Shown: positions 37,866-49,640 of the stretch, piece by piece
Position numbering within the stretch: the first letter of the stretch is position 1
Layout of the letters: every line of letters begins with the position of its first letter
Source: Sphagnum magellanicum
Lineage: Eukaryota > Streptophyta > Sphagnopsida > Sphagnales > Sphagnaceae
Assembly: GCA_021904315.1 (NCBI GenBank)
Contig: CM038914.1
Location: 6,572,001 to 6,636,000 of the forward strand
Reading direction: 5' to 3'
Length of the DNA stretch: 64,000 bases
Made by a program: the position numbers and the translations under genes
Notes under the pieces: model-generated
The model's database searches: none
The model's input: the letters and a program-made list of their open reading frames with translations, nothing else
What the model was told of the DNA's origin: nothing

Positions 37866-40800
37866 ATGGATGTGATAACGAGTGTCGGAGCAGCAGGAGT
37901 TCAGGGAATAGAGAAAGTGGTCGTGCATCCTTTAGTGTTGTTGAGTATTGTGGACAATTACAACCGAGTTGCCAAAGATACACAGAAGCGCGTGTTAGGG
38001 GTTCTTCTAGGCTCCACTTTCCGGGGTCGTGTGGACATCACCAACAGCTATGCAGGCAAGAGAAGTCTCCACTGCTCTGTGTGTATGTGTTTTCTTTTGC
38101 TTGTTGTTTTCCACCACTTCTTCGTCTTGAGTCAGGCTGGCTTCGTGGAGTACTTGGAGGTTTTCTTACTGGGTTTGTTTAGGGTTTGTTTACTGGTGGA
38201 GGGAGTGATTTTCAAGCATTTTGAGAAGCTTTTTTTGTCTTTGTCTTTCTACTGACTGGTGTGTGTTTGGTGATTACAGTACCATTCGAGGAAGAGGACA
38301 AGGATGCAAGCATTTGGTTTCTGGACCACAACTATCACGAAGTCATGTTTGACATGTTCAAGAGGATCAACGGTATGAAATCTTTCTTCACCAACAACCC
38401 CCGACCTTCATGTGCATCTTTTTTCCAATTCTGCAGATTTTGTTTTGTGTAGCAGATGACTGACTGAATGACTGACTAACTGACAGTGATGGTTGTAGTA
38501 GTAGTATTAGATGTGAAGCAGTTCTGGAGACTGCCCTTCTTGTACCATCTCTCTCTCCAACTTTTGTTCTCTGTTGTTGATTCTGTGTGTACAGCCAAGG
38601 AGCATGTGGTAGGGTGGTACAGCACTGGGCCCAAGCTCCGAGCGAATGACCTTGACATACATGAGCTTTTTCGCGAGTGAGTAATACCATCTTTTCTTCT
38701 TCTTCTGTCTCATGTTCTTGTTGCTGTAAGCTGTATCTGGCAACAAGCATCTCACCATTTGAATTTGTGGAGAACTCTGTCTGTCTGTCTCTAAACTAAC
38801 AAGGCCAAAAAAAACATTGTGTGCAGTTATGCATCAAATCCGGTGCTGGTGATAATTGATGTACAACCAAAGGAGCTTGGCATTCCTACAAAGGCATACT
38901 ATGCAGTGGAGGAAGTCAAAGAGGTTCATTACTTCAAACCTTGGACTGGACAGGACACATCTGCGTCATAGATGACTCACTTCACGACCCTAAAACTCAG
39001 TTTTCTGGTTGCATGTATTGCAGGATGCAACCCAGAAAAGCCAGAAGGTGTTTGTGCATGTACCATCAGAAATCGGGGCTTACGAAGCTGAAGAAATTGG
39101 TACGTTTTTGGTGATCATGGATCTTAGGGAGGTGCATTCAGGAATCTGATTCTTTCTTCTTCATTGTGTGCCAGAAATGTGTGGTATTGTAACAAGACCC
39201 TCTAACCAATCAAGGTGGAGTCTGGTTCTTTTGGAATTATATGGAACAGTACCATCATGTTACATTTTCAAACTTCTGAGAGCAAGGAATTTTGAGGCAT
39301 TCATCTTTGAAGTTATTCAGCTGGGAATAGAAAAGTTGCCTTGCAATCCAACTTAAGAACCTCATTGTTCTCTGGGAGTTTGGATCTTCTGCATTTTGTT
39401 TGTTCTGTTACTGAACAATGAACTGAGGTCCAAATCAAGCAGTGTCATTTATGGGAATTTGAAGGTTGTATTTTCATTCCTAGGCATTAGTGTCTTTCTG
39501 ATACTATGTATGTGATTTGTTGGCATTGGTATGCTTGTGAGAATGGGTCTCATGGTCATCATGACTTTGTCACTGCAGGAGTAGAACACTTACTAAGGGA
39601 TGTGAAGGATGCAACAATTAGCACTCTTGCCACCGAGGTAACCAGTGGTGATCACATGATGTGTTGCATGCAGCAGTTTGATGTACAAAAGTCTATTGAT
39701 CTTTGTATCCAGTATGTGCCAAAGTTACTTCACTTTGTCAGTTGTAAGAAGTCTTTTATGTTTTTCAGGTATTTTTTCACCTGCTGGCTACAAAAGAAAA
39801 ACAAAAATTGTGTGTTAGAAGTAGCTTTCTCACAATAGAGGTCCAATTACAGCTGAAATCAAGGGCTCTGTTGCTATACTTCACTTATAAGATTGCCAAA
39901 TTTATGAAAATGTGTAAATCTCAAAGAGATTCTTGGCACCAGAGTTGGAAACCATGAAAGCAAAAGAAATGCCCTAGTTAGAACCCAATCATATATTGTT
40001 CTAGGCCGAGCAGCATGTGTGACCAATTATCAGAGAAATAGGATGTGACAAGTGCACAGTTGTGGGCACCTGAGTTGAAATTGCATTGAGATGATTAAGC
40101 GGAGGTCTGAATCTCTGTGTGAGTTCTGGGCAGGTTGGTGGGAAGCTTGTCGCCTTGAAGGGACTGGAGGCACGACTGAAGGAGATTCATGCCTATCTAG
40201 AGCTTGTAGTAGAAGGACGTCTCCCTCTCAATCATGAGATTCTATACCATCTGCAGGTATCATGCGTACAACAGCTTCCCAAATTTCAGTGCTCAAACTG
40301 TTTTGGTGGAGAATATAGGCCAGAAAGTTGACATTTTAAAAATCTCTGGATGATATTGCTCTCTTTTCCAGAGTCAATATCATCCAGAGATTTTTTAAAA
40401 TGTCATCTTTCTAGAGTTGAGGGTTAGTTTCAGTCATGTTAGACATGATCCTTTATATTTGAAATTGGTGATTGAGGTGAAACACTGGACTGCCTAGATA
40501 TTGTGTCATTATGGGGGTTAAGGGGGTTTCTTATGTCTTGTGCAGGATGTGTTCAATTTGCTACCGAATCTCAATGTACATGAGCTTGTCAAATCCTTTG
40601 CAGGTGAATTCTTGATACATGGCATCACTAGAAGATGTCATTTTTCTTGGCATTACATATTATTGCCTTCTTTGTGAACTGCTTGCTTTCTTCTAGGAGC
40701 TTTGGTTTACAGTTGAAATAGGTTATTGGTACAGTGGCACAATGCCCTTGATGAAAACAACTATTAGATGAAATTTGCATCTGAGTATTCTATTGCTGAT

Positions 40801-41508
40801 TGCTGCTGCTGCTTGTGTTTGAAAGTTTCTGAATTTAGTTCGCACTCCAATAATCTATTTTTTCACGTCTAGCTTAAATGATAAAGACAGTTTATTGATC
40901 TTCTTGTTCAAAGCTTTGGTCATCAAAGTACTGAAGGATGAGGAAGTATGATCAACTAGAAGGGTGTTGTTTGCCGGTTTAGCAGTTTCCACTATGTTTG
41001 AAACTTTGTGTGTGGACTAATGAACCCTGTTGTTTCTTTTCCAACAGTGAAAACAAATGACATGATGCTGGTGATCTACCTGTCCTCACTCATCCGGAGT
41101 GTCATTGCACTACACAATCTCATCAACAACAAGGTAAGCATTTATGCATCCATATAGTGTCTATACCATCTGTTTTAATCTCTTAAATCTTGACTAATTA
41201 CATGAAATACAGATAGATAATTAGCATCTTCTAAGCTTTTACCCTGGAATCTGACTAGGCCCAAAACCAGCTCTTCAGTTGTGTTTCAGATCCAGACGAG
41301 TTTGTTTCATGTAAGCTTGAGATATGCATTTCATTCATATATCACTGAATGAAAACCACATTGGGACTCTGGATTATCTAAATCCATTTCATAAGGTGAT
41401 GAAGCTCAAGTACCTTGTTGTGAAATTTTATTGGTGCAGATGTTGAATAAGGAGCATGAGAGAATTGCAGATGCTGCAACAACTAGTGTTTCAGCAATCA
41501 CCGTGTAG
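37866..41508 (+). CDS. RPN8: 26S proteasome lid subunit RPN8
   Basis: RPN8 is the MPN-domain partner of the deubiquitinase RPN11 in the 19S lid. The exons are 37866-38055, 38280-38372, 38595-38676, 38827-38923, 39024-39099, 39579-39637, 40134-40256, 40546-40603, 41048-41133 and 41440-41508. Phases agree and give 310 aa, the normal plant length. Conserved segments run [20 protein letters not shown], then [84 protein letters not shown] and [20 protein letters not shown]. The JAMM H-x-H is absent from VVGWYSTGP, as expected for the catalytically inactive MPN subunit. The first intron starts GC rather than GT. The last few residues are variable, as in other plants. Confidence 0.98.
38056..38279 (+). 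other. GC-AG intron 1 of RPN8
   Basis: Exon 1 ends AACAGCTATGCAG and the intron begins GCAAGAG, ending GATTACAG. Joining these ends gives [13 protein letters not shown], which matches the family exactly. Any nearby GT donor would insert extra residues. GC-AG introns are a known minority class, about 1 percent in plants. Confidence 0.88.
40317..40417. repeat. Near-perfect foldback inside an RPN8 intron
   Basis: The left arm 40330-40358 and right arm 40375-40404 are reverse complements except for one extra T. The pairing extends outward about 13 bp with two mismatches, and the loop side carries a further CTCT/AGAG pair. The transcribed strand would form a stem of about 45 bp with a very short loop. 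It could be a MITE remnant or a hairpin RNA source. It sits between exons 7 and 8. Confidence 0.8.
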
Positions 41509-41732
41509 GCAGCAGTGAATTAAAATTGTAGGATCATCATGGTATACATAGGGTTTTCTCTCCTATAGGAGTTTGTTAAGAGAATTATTGTTGGTGCTAG
41601 CTCAGCCTTCTTTGACTTTTGCTCTGGGTGACTACTTGTACTCTCATCAGTACACCAATGTCACTGTTGGGGCTTTGCATTTATATGACTCTTGTTTTCC
41701 GAGTTTGCATTTTTGCAGTATAGGACAACCCA

Positions 41733-41735
<3 letters not shown>

Positions 41736-41767
<32 letters not shown>
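41736..41767 (+). repeat. CT microsatellite
   Basis: About sixteen CT units, some 230 bp downstream of the RPN8 stop codon. Confidence 0.9.
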
Positions 41768-41772
<5 letters not shown>

Positions 41773-42124
41773 CATGTGTGTCTCTTGTGGCGGAACTTGC
41801 ATTTCCATAGCAAGGATTTGAGTTGAATATTTGCTCTTTAATTTTTGCCACATTTCTCTGTTTGAAGTCCTTGTTGCATGTGGGAATTTTGAAGTCACCA
41901 TCAATTTTGATGTACATGGTATGAATGTCATCCGTGTCAACAAGAAGTTCACCACTGTTGTCACAGTTTCATCCATCTTTGAGTTTCATCGATGTCATCT
42001 TCGCGCATTCATTGCTTGGTCTTAAGTTTCCGGGTTATTATTTTCCTCTGCATGTTGACTGTAGTTCATAATTTTAATTTCATTTACTTGGGCCCATGAT
42101 GTTTACATGTGTATACCACATTCA

Positions 42125-42292
42125 AATGCATGGGTAATTTTGTGCATGGCACAAATTTTAGCCATTTGACCTTTTCAAATGCTAACATGATTTCATGCAT
42201 GTCACAAATTTTGTCAATTTGACCTTTTCAATCGGTATGCAATTTCATGTATGTTACAGATTTTCTCCGTTTGAACTTTTCAAATGGGTATC
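42125..42292 (+). repeat. Three-unit degenerate tandem repeat, about 57 bp
   Basis: Each unit has the order 'aattt-catg-atg-cacaaatttt', then 'ttgaccttttcaaat'. Units diverge by substitutions and small indels. Confidence 0.75.
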
Positions 42293-43319
42293 AGTTGTGT
42301 TAGGTTGAAAGTTTTGGTCTTTTATAGTCAAATTTTGTAAGTCAAATTCATCAATGTTGCACTTGGCAATGGATGGTGATGCAAATCCTAATTGTGCAGT
42401 TGTGAGGCCCTTTTCAAAAGCAAAAAGGCTGAGAGTTTTGGAGCCTTTAGAATTTGTGAAAATTCCATTCGGTTGTTGACAACTCATGTACGCAGTGCAT
42501 TCACAAAAGTCATTCACTTTGTTGCTTGCTTTCATGCTTTCTATTTTTCTTTCTTCCTTTGAGAAATATAAAGTTTAACATGGACTTCCATATCCACTTT
42601 ATAAAAGAAAACCCATTTCTTTTTTTAAAGAAATAAAGGTCTACAAATAAAATAAACAAAAAGAATTCCATGAGATCTAAAGGAACAATTTTGTGACACA
42701 TTTCGAATTCAAATGCATAGATAACAACATTTTTCAATTAGGTCTAACTCAAAGGTGAGAATTAATTTCTTCTTCAGGTATGGGAGCTTAGCTTAGAATG
42801 GATCATGCCTAAGATCACTACCTCCATGTGTGGAGTATGAAAAGAATTTGACTTATTGATTGATATTACATCCCACAACAAAATCCCAAACTATTTCATG
42901 ATTATTTGAACACAAATCATGTCACTTTGTCATTTTACTCTAGTTTTTCAATGTTTTGATTGGTAATCACCATCATCATTCAAAGACCTTCATTTGTTAA
43001 ACCCCCCACCCATAAGGTTGGCACCCCAAAAAGAACAATAGGATGTTAATTTATATTCGAGATATAATTATGTGTGTGTAAGCTTGACAAACATCACAAG
43101 CAACCTTCTTTTGCCTAGCAAAATTTCAAGAAAAAGCGCAATTAAAAATTAAAATTTTGAAAATGATGTGATTTTGGAAGGTTTCAATCACTATAAGTAA
43201 GTAGAAGAAAAAAAAAGGGAAAATTCTCCATAAATATATTCAACATGTAGCCATAAATATCAAAGATTGATTAAAGATATGTGTACTTCATATCTAGTTT
43301 ATAGCATGATTTGGCAAAT

Positions 43320-43402
43320 TTTTCCTAGGGATGATGATCATTTTTTCTACATCTTCCTATGGATGATTACCACTTGGGCTACATAAAAACGTTCTTAAGG
43401 AA
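43320..43402. repeat. Dispersed repeat copy B (pair with 335-420)
   Basis: This is the partner of the segment at 335-420, in the same orientation. It shares 'ttctacatctt', 'atgat', 'ccactt-ggctac' and 'ttcttaag-aaaa'. Confidence 0.55.
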
Positions 43403-44698
43403 AAAAAAGATCATAATTCCTCCAATAATCATGTATTTAGTAAACCTTTACAAATTTTTACCAATTGTAACCAACTTGTTAGGTTTTATCTTTAAATATT
43501 GTTAATTTTAAACCAACCTCAAAACTTATAGCATAAATAGATGCAAATGTGAATTTACAAATGAATGTAGATGATGTCTAGTTGATTCCAAATAATTGAT
43601 AAAACTTAAACCTTAGCTCCAAACTTCAATTGCAGGTAAATAGAGAAAAGTTTGTAACACTATAATTTCAATAATGATTTCAAGAGAATAAGGAATTGCT
43701 TGATAGCATGTGTGAAATCTCATAAGCAATTGTATGAATTATTTGAATTAATTCCAATGCAACATTTTTTTTATAAAAAATGTGTGTATTGGTAAATTGT
43801 GGAGTATATAGAATGTGAATTATGCAATTTACATTTGGAAAACTAATGATTCCCTTTTGCTGACATGATGTAGAAGCTACCGATTGTCTAAACTCTTTTT
43901 TTTCTTAATAGATTTATATTTTCATCCATTCATTAAAATTGTAAAATAAACAAGTCATTTTTATACATGATGACTTTTTCTTTTGACATTGTGAGTTCTT
44001 AATTGAACATGAATTCCAAATCCCAACTTACATGGCCTTGTTATTTAATTGCCAAGGTGATTGACAACCTCATCACTTGGCATTGTCGGCGATATTGTCC
44101 CCTTCCATGGTGTCCCTTAATCTTTCAACACTATTATTGTTAGCATTCATTCATCCCAAGACTATGCCAACCTAACTTCATCTAACTTCTATCTTTTAGT
44201 AGAACACATTGTTTGCAACTAGCCAACACAACACAAAAAAGCATTTTCTACAAGATCCCTAAACCACGGACCCTGTTGTGCCAATGTACACAAATATTGT
44301 TGGCATTATGGAAAATTCAAACCCAATTTTATGAATTATCATATTGATAACATCTTCATACAGACTCTCATAAATGCCTTAGAATTTTGACCAAAATGGA
44401 CAATACAAAACTTTTCCAAATGCAAAATTTACAAGGCCTTTCCGGGATCCATATGAACTTATGATTTGGGTTTATGGAGTAGGAACTTTTTACAAACATA
44501 TGTTCACATTGGAAACCCTTTAAGTTGGTTCAAATTAGCAAGGATAAAAGCCATGAAATTTAACACTTTTATCAAACATATCAGTGCCATTTTGTGACAT
44601 AGTTTGGCAATAGTTACGCATTTGAGTAGTGTCCCACAAAGAAGTAGTCTACCTTTAATGCCCCCCTGTTGTTGGTCTTGCCTACCAAGGCAAGGATA

Positions 44699-44860
44699 TT
44701 GTGTTTTGGTTCATTATAGAGCACAGTAGCTTAATGGATTTTGGACCCTAGGTAATAGGTCTATTGTTATATGATGGTTTTTGAAAGATGATATTTTGGC
44801 TTGTGTTGAAACTTGAAATTAGTTATAGAGTGTTAATATCTTGAAGGGTTTTTTGTTTTC
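44699..44860. repeat. Dispersed repeat copy B (pair with 15541-15705)
   Basis: This is the partner of 15541-15705, in the same orientation, about 29 kb away. It shares long stretches around 'taggtctatt' and 'gaaagatgatattttg'. Confidence 0.75.
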
Positions 44861-47020
44861 TTTCAGAAGATTATATTTTTGCATGGTGAAATATTTGAGT
44901 TTCCATAATTCTTCTTTTGCCCTAAGATACTTTTTAATGTAAATGGCAAGGCCACACTATGACACACCCCTAGTTTTACTTATATACAATTCACCGTCAC
45001 AAACCCATAATACCTATGTCCAGGAAAAGAAATATCTATATATAGATATATAATGTACTCTCCATGCAATAACATGTTTGACATTTGAGGCTTTGTTACA
45101 TGATTTCTAGGAACGACATGAAACCATACTTTTGTGGTGTAGCAACACTTTTTTTTATACACACCCACCCAACTTTATTGAAAAAAGCATAATACACGCA
45201 AGCAATAACTACAGTGTAGCGCATGTCATGAGAGACCTTCTTACTGAAAGTTCATAGTTGGGACCCACTAAGACAAAGTCAAATAATATAGCCCAACAAT
45301 CAAAAGAAGATGCAAGAGGAAAAGGAGGAAAAGCAATAGCAACAATGCATTAGACCTAACCCAAAAAGGTGAGACCAATTACGATTTACTAACCCTAATT
45401 AGTTCTAATCCACCACTTACAGGGTTAAGTAAAGTGTTGTGCCAAAGCAATTAAAACCAATTATTTGAGTCAAAGTTTCCAACTAATTACAATAATACAT
45501 GGCAAACTTGGCCCCCCAAGTTCTTTAATACTTTCTTTTTTGGGAATATCTACTTTCTCATTCTTAACCCGAAACCCCCAAAAATAATCAAACACAAATG
45601 CGAGCCTAGGGAAACATGAATGGTGTGTACTATTCCAGACGCGGTTTGCAATTCTTTGATCCAGTTTTGCATTTGCTTTTATCAGGCTTCTTGGAATTGC
45701 ACCACTGTGCAATTTTGGTCTTGGTCAAGCATAGAGGGTAGCTACAGGTAATATACTTGATTGGGAGAGTTTGCAACCATTGCATGGAAGCATCATCATC
45801 TTTCGAGCCCACCTTATACCTGGCCCCTCTCCCTTCTCGTGCTCAAGAGTAGGGCCAACCCCAAAGGAAAAGAGAAAAAAACAAAGAGAAACGAATGTGG
45901 ACTCTGCATGGGTAACAACCTCACGAGCTGATCAATTTTTCAAACTCACCTATTTTTGACACAGAACATGCTAATGGGCCATCCTTGGAAAAAGTAAATA
46001 GTAGTAGTAGGTGTCTACCATATTTAGGAATCAAAGACGCAGCAGCAAAAGCGAACAATCCAGCGTAGCAAAATAGCTCTTTAGGGAACAGTTTTCTTTT
46101 GTCAATAAAACAGACTAAAGAGTTCATCACTTGTGTAGTTGTTATCAACACCGAACAAATCATTTCATTTCAAGTGAACAATGCAACAATTCTTTTGTGA
46201 AAAGAAGAATGAAAGATTTGAACAAAGAATCAAAGATTAAATAGCTTGGGTTAACATGGAACAAAATTGTTTTTTGGACGAAAAGCCAAAGATATTGAAC
46301 CACTTGGGTTAACATAGAACAAATTGTTGTGTGTGAAAAATTGAACAACTTTCTTTTGTGAACAACAAAACAAAAACAGAACAAGAATTTTTGAGAGCCA
46401 CGCAAAAGAGAGCGAGAGAATGAGCACACAATTCTAATTTGTGATGTAGGAATTCAAAGAATCCAGAAACCATACAACTTGTGCATAAAAACAAGCAGAA
46501 AAATCTACCAGCTCTGCACATGTCAAGGATACTTTTACTTGGATGCCTGAACCCAGACATATGCGGGCAGAGGAAAGTTTCTTCCAACTTAAAAGAAATT
46601 TCCCGAGCTATTTTGCTTAATTTTAAGTGACTAAATTTTCTCCAACCCAGCTGCAGCATCATCATCATCATCACAGCTACATTATTTCAAAGCTCTTTTT
46701 TTTCTTCTTCTTAATGTTATTAAGTATTTCAACTAGAACCAATACCAATTGAAATAGATCAATTGAAAGCAAATGAAAGCACATCAAGCAAACGACAAAC
46801 AGACATGGCGCGGCTTTTAGCACACATTTAGTAGCTAATTTAAACATGGTGGAATTGGAATATTCCATGACAAGGAAAGGAAGGATAATTTGTTTGCAAT
46901 GAATGATGATCAGCAATTGAACAGCAATTGCAAATGAAGGAGACCCGAAACAAGCTCCAAACAAACCTTTGCAGTTCTTTCTCGTGTATAAAAAGGATAC
47001 CTTACACAATGTAAAAAGAA

Positions 47021-47056
47021 ACTGGCGGGCATTACATTTTTCAAAATGCCTGCCAG
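47021..47056. repeat. Small hairpin
   Basis: 'actggcgggcatt' pairs with 'aatgcctgccagt' with one mismatch around a ten-base centre. A weaker related palindrome ('gatacccgccagg' to 'actgggtatc') follows at about 47081-47120. Confidence 0.65.
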
Positions 47057-47168
47057 TGATTTTTTTTATTGTGTTCCCTTGTGATACCCGCCAGGTATTT
47101 GATTCATACCCACTGGGTATCGCAACAAAACAATAAAAGTAAAAAATCAGGCATGGTTGTTACGCTGT

Positions 47169-47268
47169 GTAAAGCCCTCGGGGGTGGGGTTCACGGGAAT
47201 CAGGAACACGCTTGGCACCGCCGCGCAGGGCCATTATTCCCGGTAAGCCCCACACCCTCGGGCTTTAC
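47169..47268. repeat. GC-rich foldback, about 100 bp
   Basis: The left arm 47169-47200 ('gtaaagccctcgggggtggg' onward) is matched in reverse complement by 47236-47268 with a few mismatches and one indel. The loop is about 35 bp and GC-rich. Base composition stands out from the AT-rich surroundings, which suggests an inserted element. No internal polymerase III boxes were confirmed. Confidence 0.75.
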
Positions 47269-47813
47269 CCTAAGCGAATAGATAAATAAGTGTTATAGTG
47301 CGGGCCTTTGTGATGAAGAAGATTATCGTTCACAGATGATGGCTGGATGACCAAGCACCCAAATCAAAGAAATGCAAACAAATGCGACGAAGAAGAAGAA
47401 GTGCGAAGGAAAGCAAATCAAGCAATCAACGAAGCAACGCCGTTGGGACAAATTTAGCAACTAATTTAAACTTGGTACAAGGAAAGAAAGGAGTGAGGAA
47501 GATCAGGAATAGCCATGCTATTTGCAATGAGCAAATCGATTGATCCTTCGGTAAGCGAAAAAAAAGAAGACCCTTGAGCCCACAAAAAGAAGAAGCAAAG
47601 GCTCGCACTTTGTTAGTATTTGTGGACTATACCATCACTCTCGTCATCTTCTTCTTCTTCTTCTTCTTCTTCTTCGTCATGAGCAAAATTGTCTTCTTCG
47701 TTGAAGTGTCCATCTTTTCGAAAGATGTTACAGCTTTTGTTGGTGCAATTGTCGGTTGTAGAAAACGGTAGTTCGTATAGATAGAGAATGAACGAGTGTA
47801 GTGTGTGAGGAGG

Positions 47814-47833
47814 CAGGGAGGGAGGGAGCGAGG
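47814..47833 (+). repeat. G-run tract, quadruplex pattern
   Basis: Three GGG runs with single-A spacing, then a fourth after AGCGA, satisfy a quadruplex pattern. Confidence 0.5.
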
Positions 47834-49380
47834 GAGGAGCGATGAGGGTTTTGATGCCATGACGGGGGCTTCGTTGTTCCATTTACAATTATTGTTATGG
47901 CACTGTAGACAACGAAGATCTTTTCACCAACACAACATGACACAACATTCATTGCGCCCCCCATTTCGGTGATCCTCCTTTTATTTGTTTGTTTGATTGT
48001 TTGCTTTGTTGAATAATAAAATCCTTTGTGTCAGCAACAACGAACCAACGACGACCCAGTCAAGCAACAAGAACCAAAGCAACTTCTTTTTTTCTTTTTT
48101 TCCCCCCTTCTTCTTGTTCCGGTTTGTCAACAGGATCGTTGGTTGTTCCTGTTGTTTAGTTTGTTTGTTCTCGTTGTTGTTCTTTTTCTTGTGGTAGATG
48201 ATCGTGCTTGGTGGTGGGGGTGTTTGTTCTTAATTAGCACCTAACAAACCTGTACAACCGTTGCGATGTTTAGTAGAGTAACGTAATAATAAGTATGGTG
48301 GAGTTTAGAGCTTTTCAAAAGATTTGAGCTTTTGATCCTTAAAGCTCCCATCTCCATCACCTCTCGAGTGCTCTTTTGGAAACTAAGATGCAAGGAAGGG
48401 AAAAAGTCCTCATTTGCTTTGTTAAAGCAACTGGTTTTGGAGTGGCGGAGTCTTTTTCTTTTTTCTTTTTTTTTGGGTAATGGGTTTGCTTCAGGCGACG
48501 AAGCTCCTGCCGTTGCTACTGCTGCTGTCGATGCCGCTTTTGGTGAATGAAAAAAATTATGCTTTCAAAGAGTTTGTTGGTGTGAAGAAGCTTGCTCAAA
48601 GTGGAGAATCTATTGAGTCGAGCTTTTTTTTCTAAAGCTGCTGCTGGGCAAAGTGGCTTTCTTAGAATGACGAAAATTTTGTAAGCTTCTTTTGCGACGG
48701 CATAGCTGAGGATGCATCAACAAACATAAATTTCTGAAAACAAAAGGAAAAACCCCACTGCCTAGTGTCGTTGTTGTTAGTTGCTCTTGGATGGCATGGA
48801 GCAAAAGCTCAGCAGGGAAGCTTTGCAGAGGTAGTAGTAGTAGTAGTAGTTTCAAGTCCGTCCACCACAAACTGCTGCTGTTCTTACATCGGGAGCTTTT
48901 GCTTACACTCACAAGACCCTGATGATGCAACCTCGACTTGTTCTAAAACTTCTCTCAAAACAAAAGCCCAAGTAGTTTTTTGCAAGCGATTTTGTTAAGG
49001 GATTTCTTTACGCTTCCAAAAGGAAATGTAGGCTAAGTTGTTTTTCGTAAATCTTTGCGCCTTACAAAAGCAAACTGAAAACCCGAGTTTTGTTGGTAAG
49101 GGTTTCAAATCTGAGCAGCTTGAAATCCCAGCAACAGCTTTTCCACATCATGAAGCAGCAGCAGAAGAAGAAGAAACAAAAACAACAGTCTAGAACTGTG
49201 AATGAAACTGGGAATTCCAAGAGTGTTTTGGAATTTGCAGGAGTTTGTGAGAGAGAGGCTCTGTCTCACTTGTTAGGGTTTGCTGAAGGCTTTACTAGAA
49301 TGAAGTTCAGGCTTTTTCCTGTAACGGTATTTTATAGTTTTGTTCTTCAACTCCACAATGATTGGAAAATGTTAATTGAC

Positions 49381-49382
<2 letters not shown>

Positions 49383-49420
<38 letters not shown>
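49383..49420 (+). repeat. GT microsatellite
   Basis: About nineteen uninterrupted TG units lie some 220 bp before the lipase start codon, possibly in its leader. Confidence 0.95.
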
Positions 49421-49426
<6 letters not shown>

Positions 49427-49576
49427 TATCCCATCTTTTGCAGCTAAGTGCAGATCACAAACCTAGTCAAATGTTGGATCAGATGTTGGAGATTTTGTTG
49501 TTTCGGATCAGCCTACAACTTTCACAACCACAATGGAATCTTGGAAGGAGTAATTAGACACAAAGGAGAGAGAAAG

Positions 49577-49594
49577 ACACACACACACACACAC
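49577..49594 (+). repeat. AC microsatellite
   Basis: About nine AC units lie about 46 bp before the lipase ATG. They are complementary to the GT run about 155 bp upstream. Confidence 0.9.
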
Positions 49595-49640
49595 AGAGAG
49601 CTTGTGGAGTAAATCCAAACAAGCAGCACATGTTTCCCTC

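Larger units (their letters stand above)
41509..49640. other. Intergenic, between RPN8 and the lipase gene
   Basis: The first several hundred bases are likely RPN8 3' sequence. Identified contents are a CT microsatellite (41736-41767), a three-unit repeat (42125-42292), dispersed repeats (43320-43402 and 44699-44860), a short direct repeat near 46240-46330, hairpins at 47021-47056 and 47169-47268, a CTT run near 47644-47674, a G-run tract near 47814-47833 and long GT and AC runs near 49383-49594. The part from 48.3 to 49.6 kb probably includes the lipase promoter and leader. No gene was supported. Confidence 0.6.

Noticed and set aside
46160..47009. Series of minus-strand Phe/Leu/Cys-rich frames
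   Set aside because: Composition reflects A-rich DNA on the plus strand, and short direct repeats explain part of the similarity.
47613..47882. Acidic C-terminal minus-strand frames
   Set aside because: The Glu/Lys run is the CTT microsatellite read in reverse; no other support.
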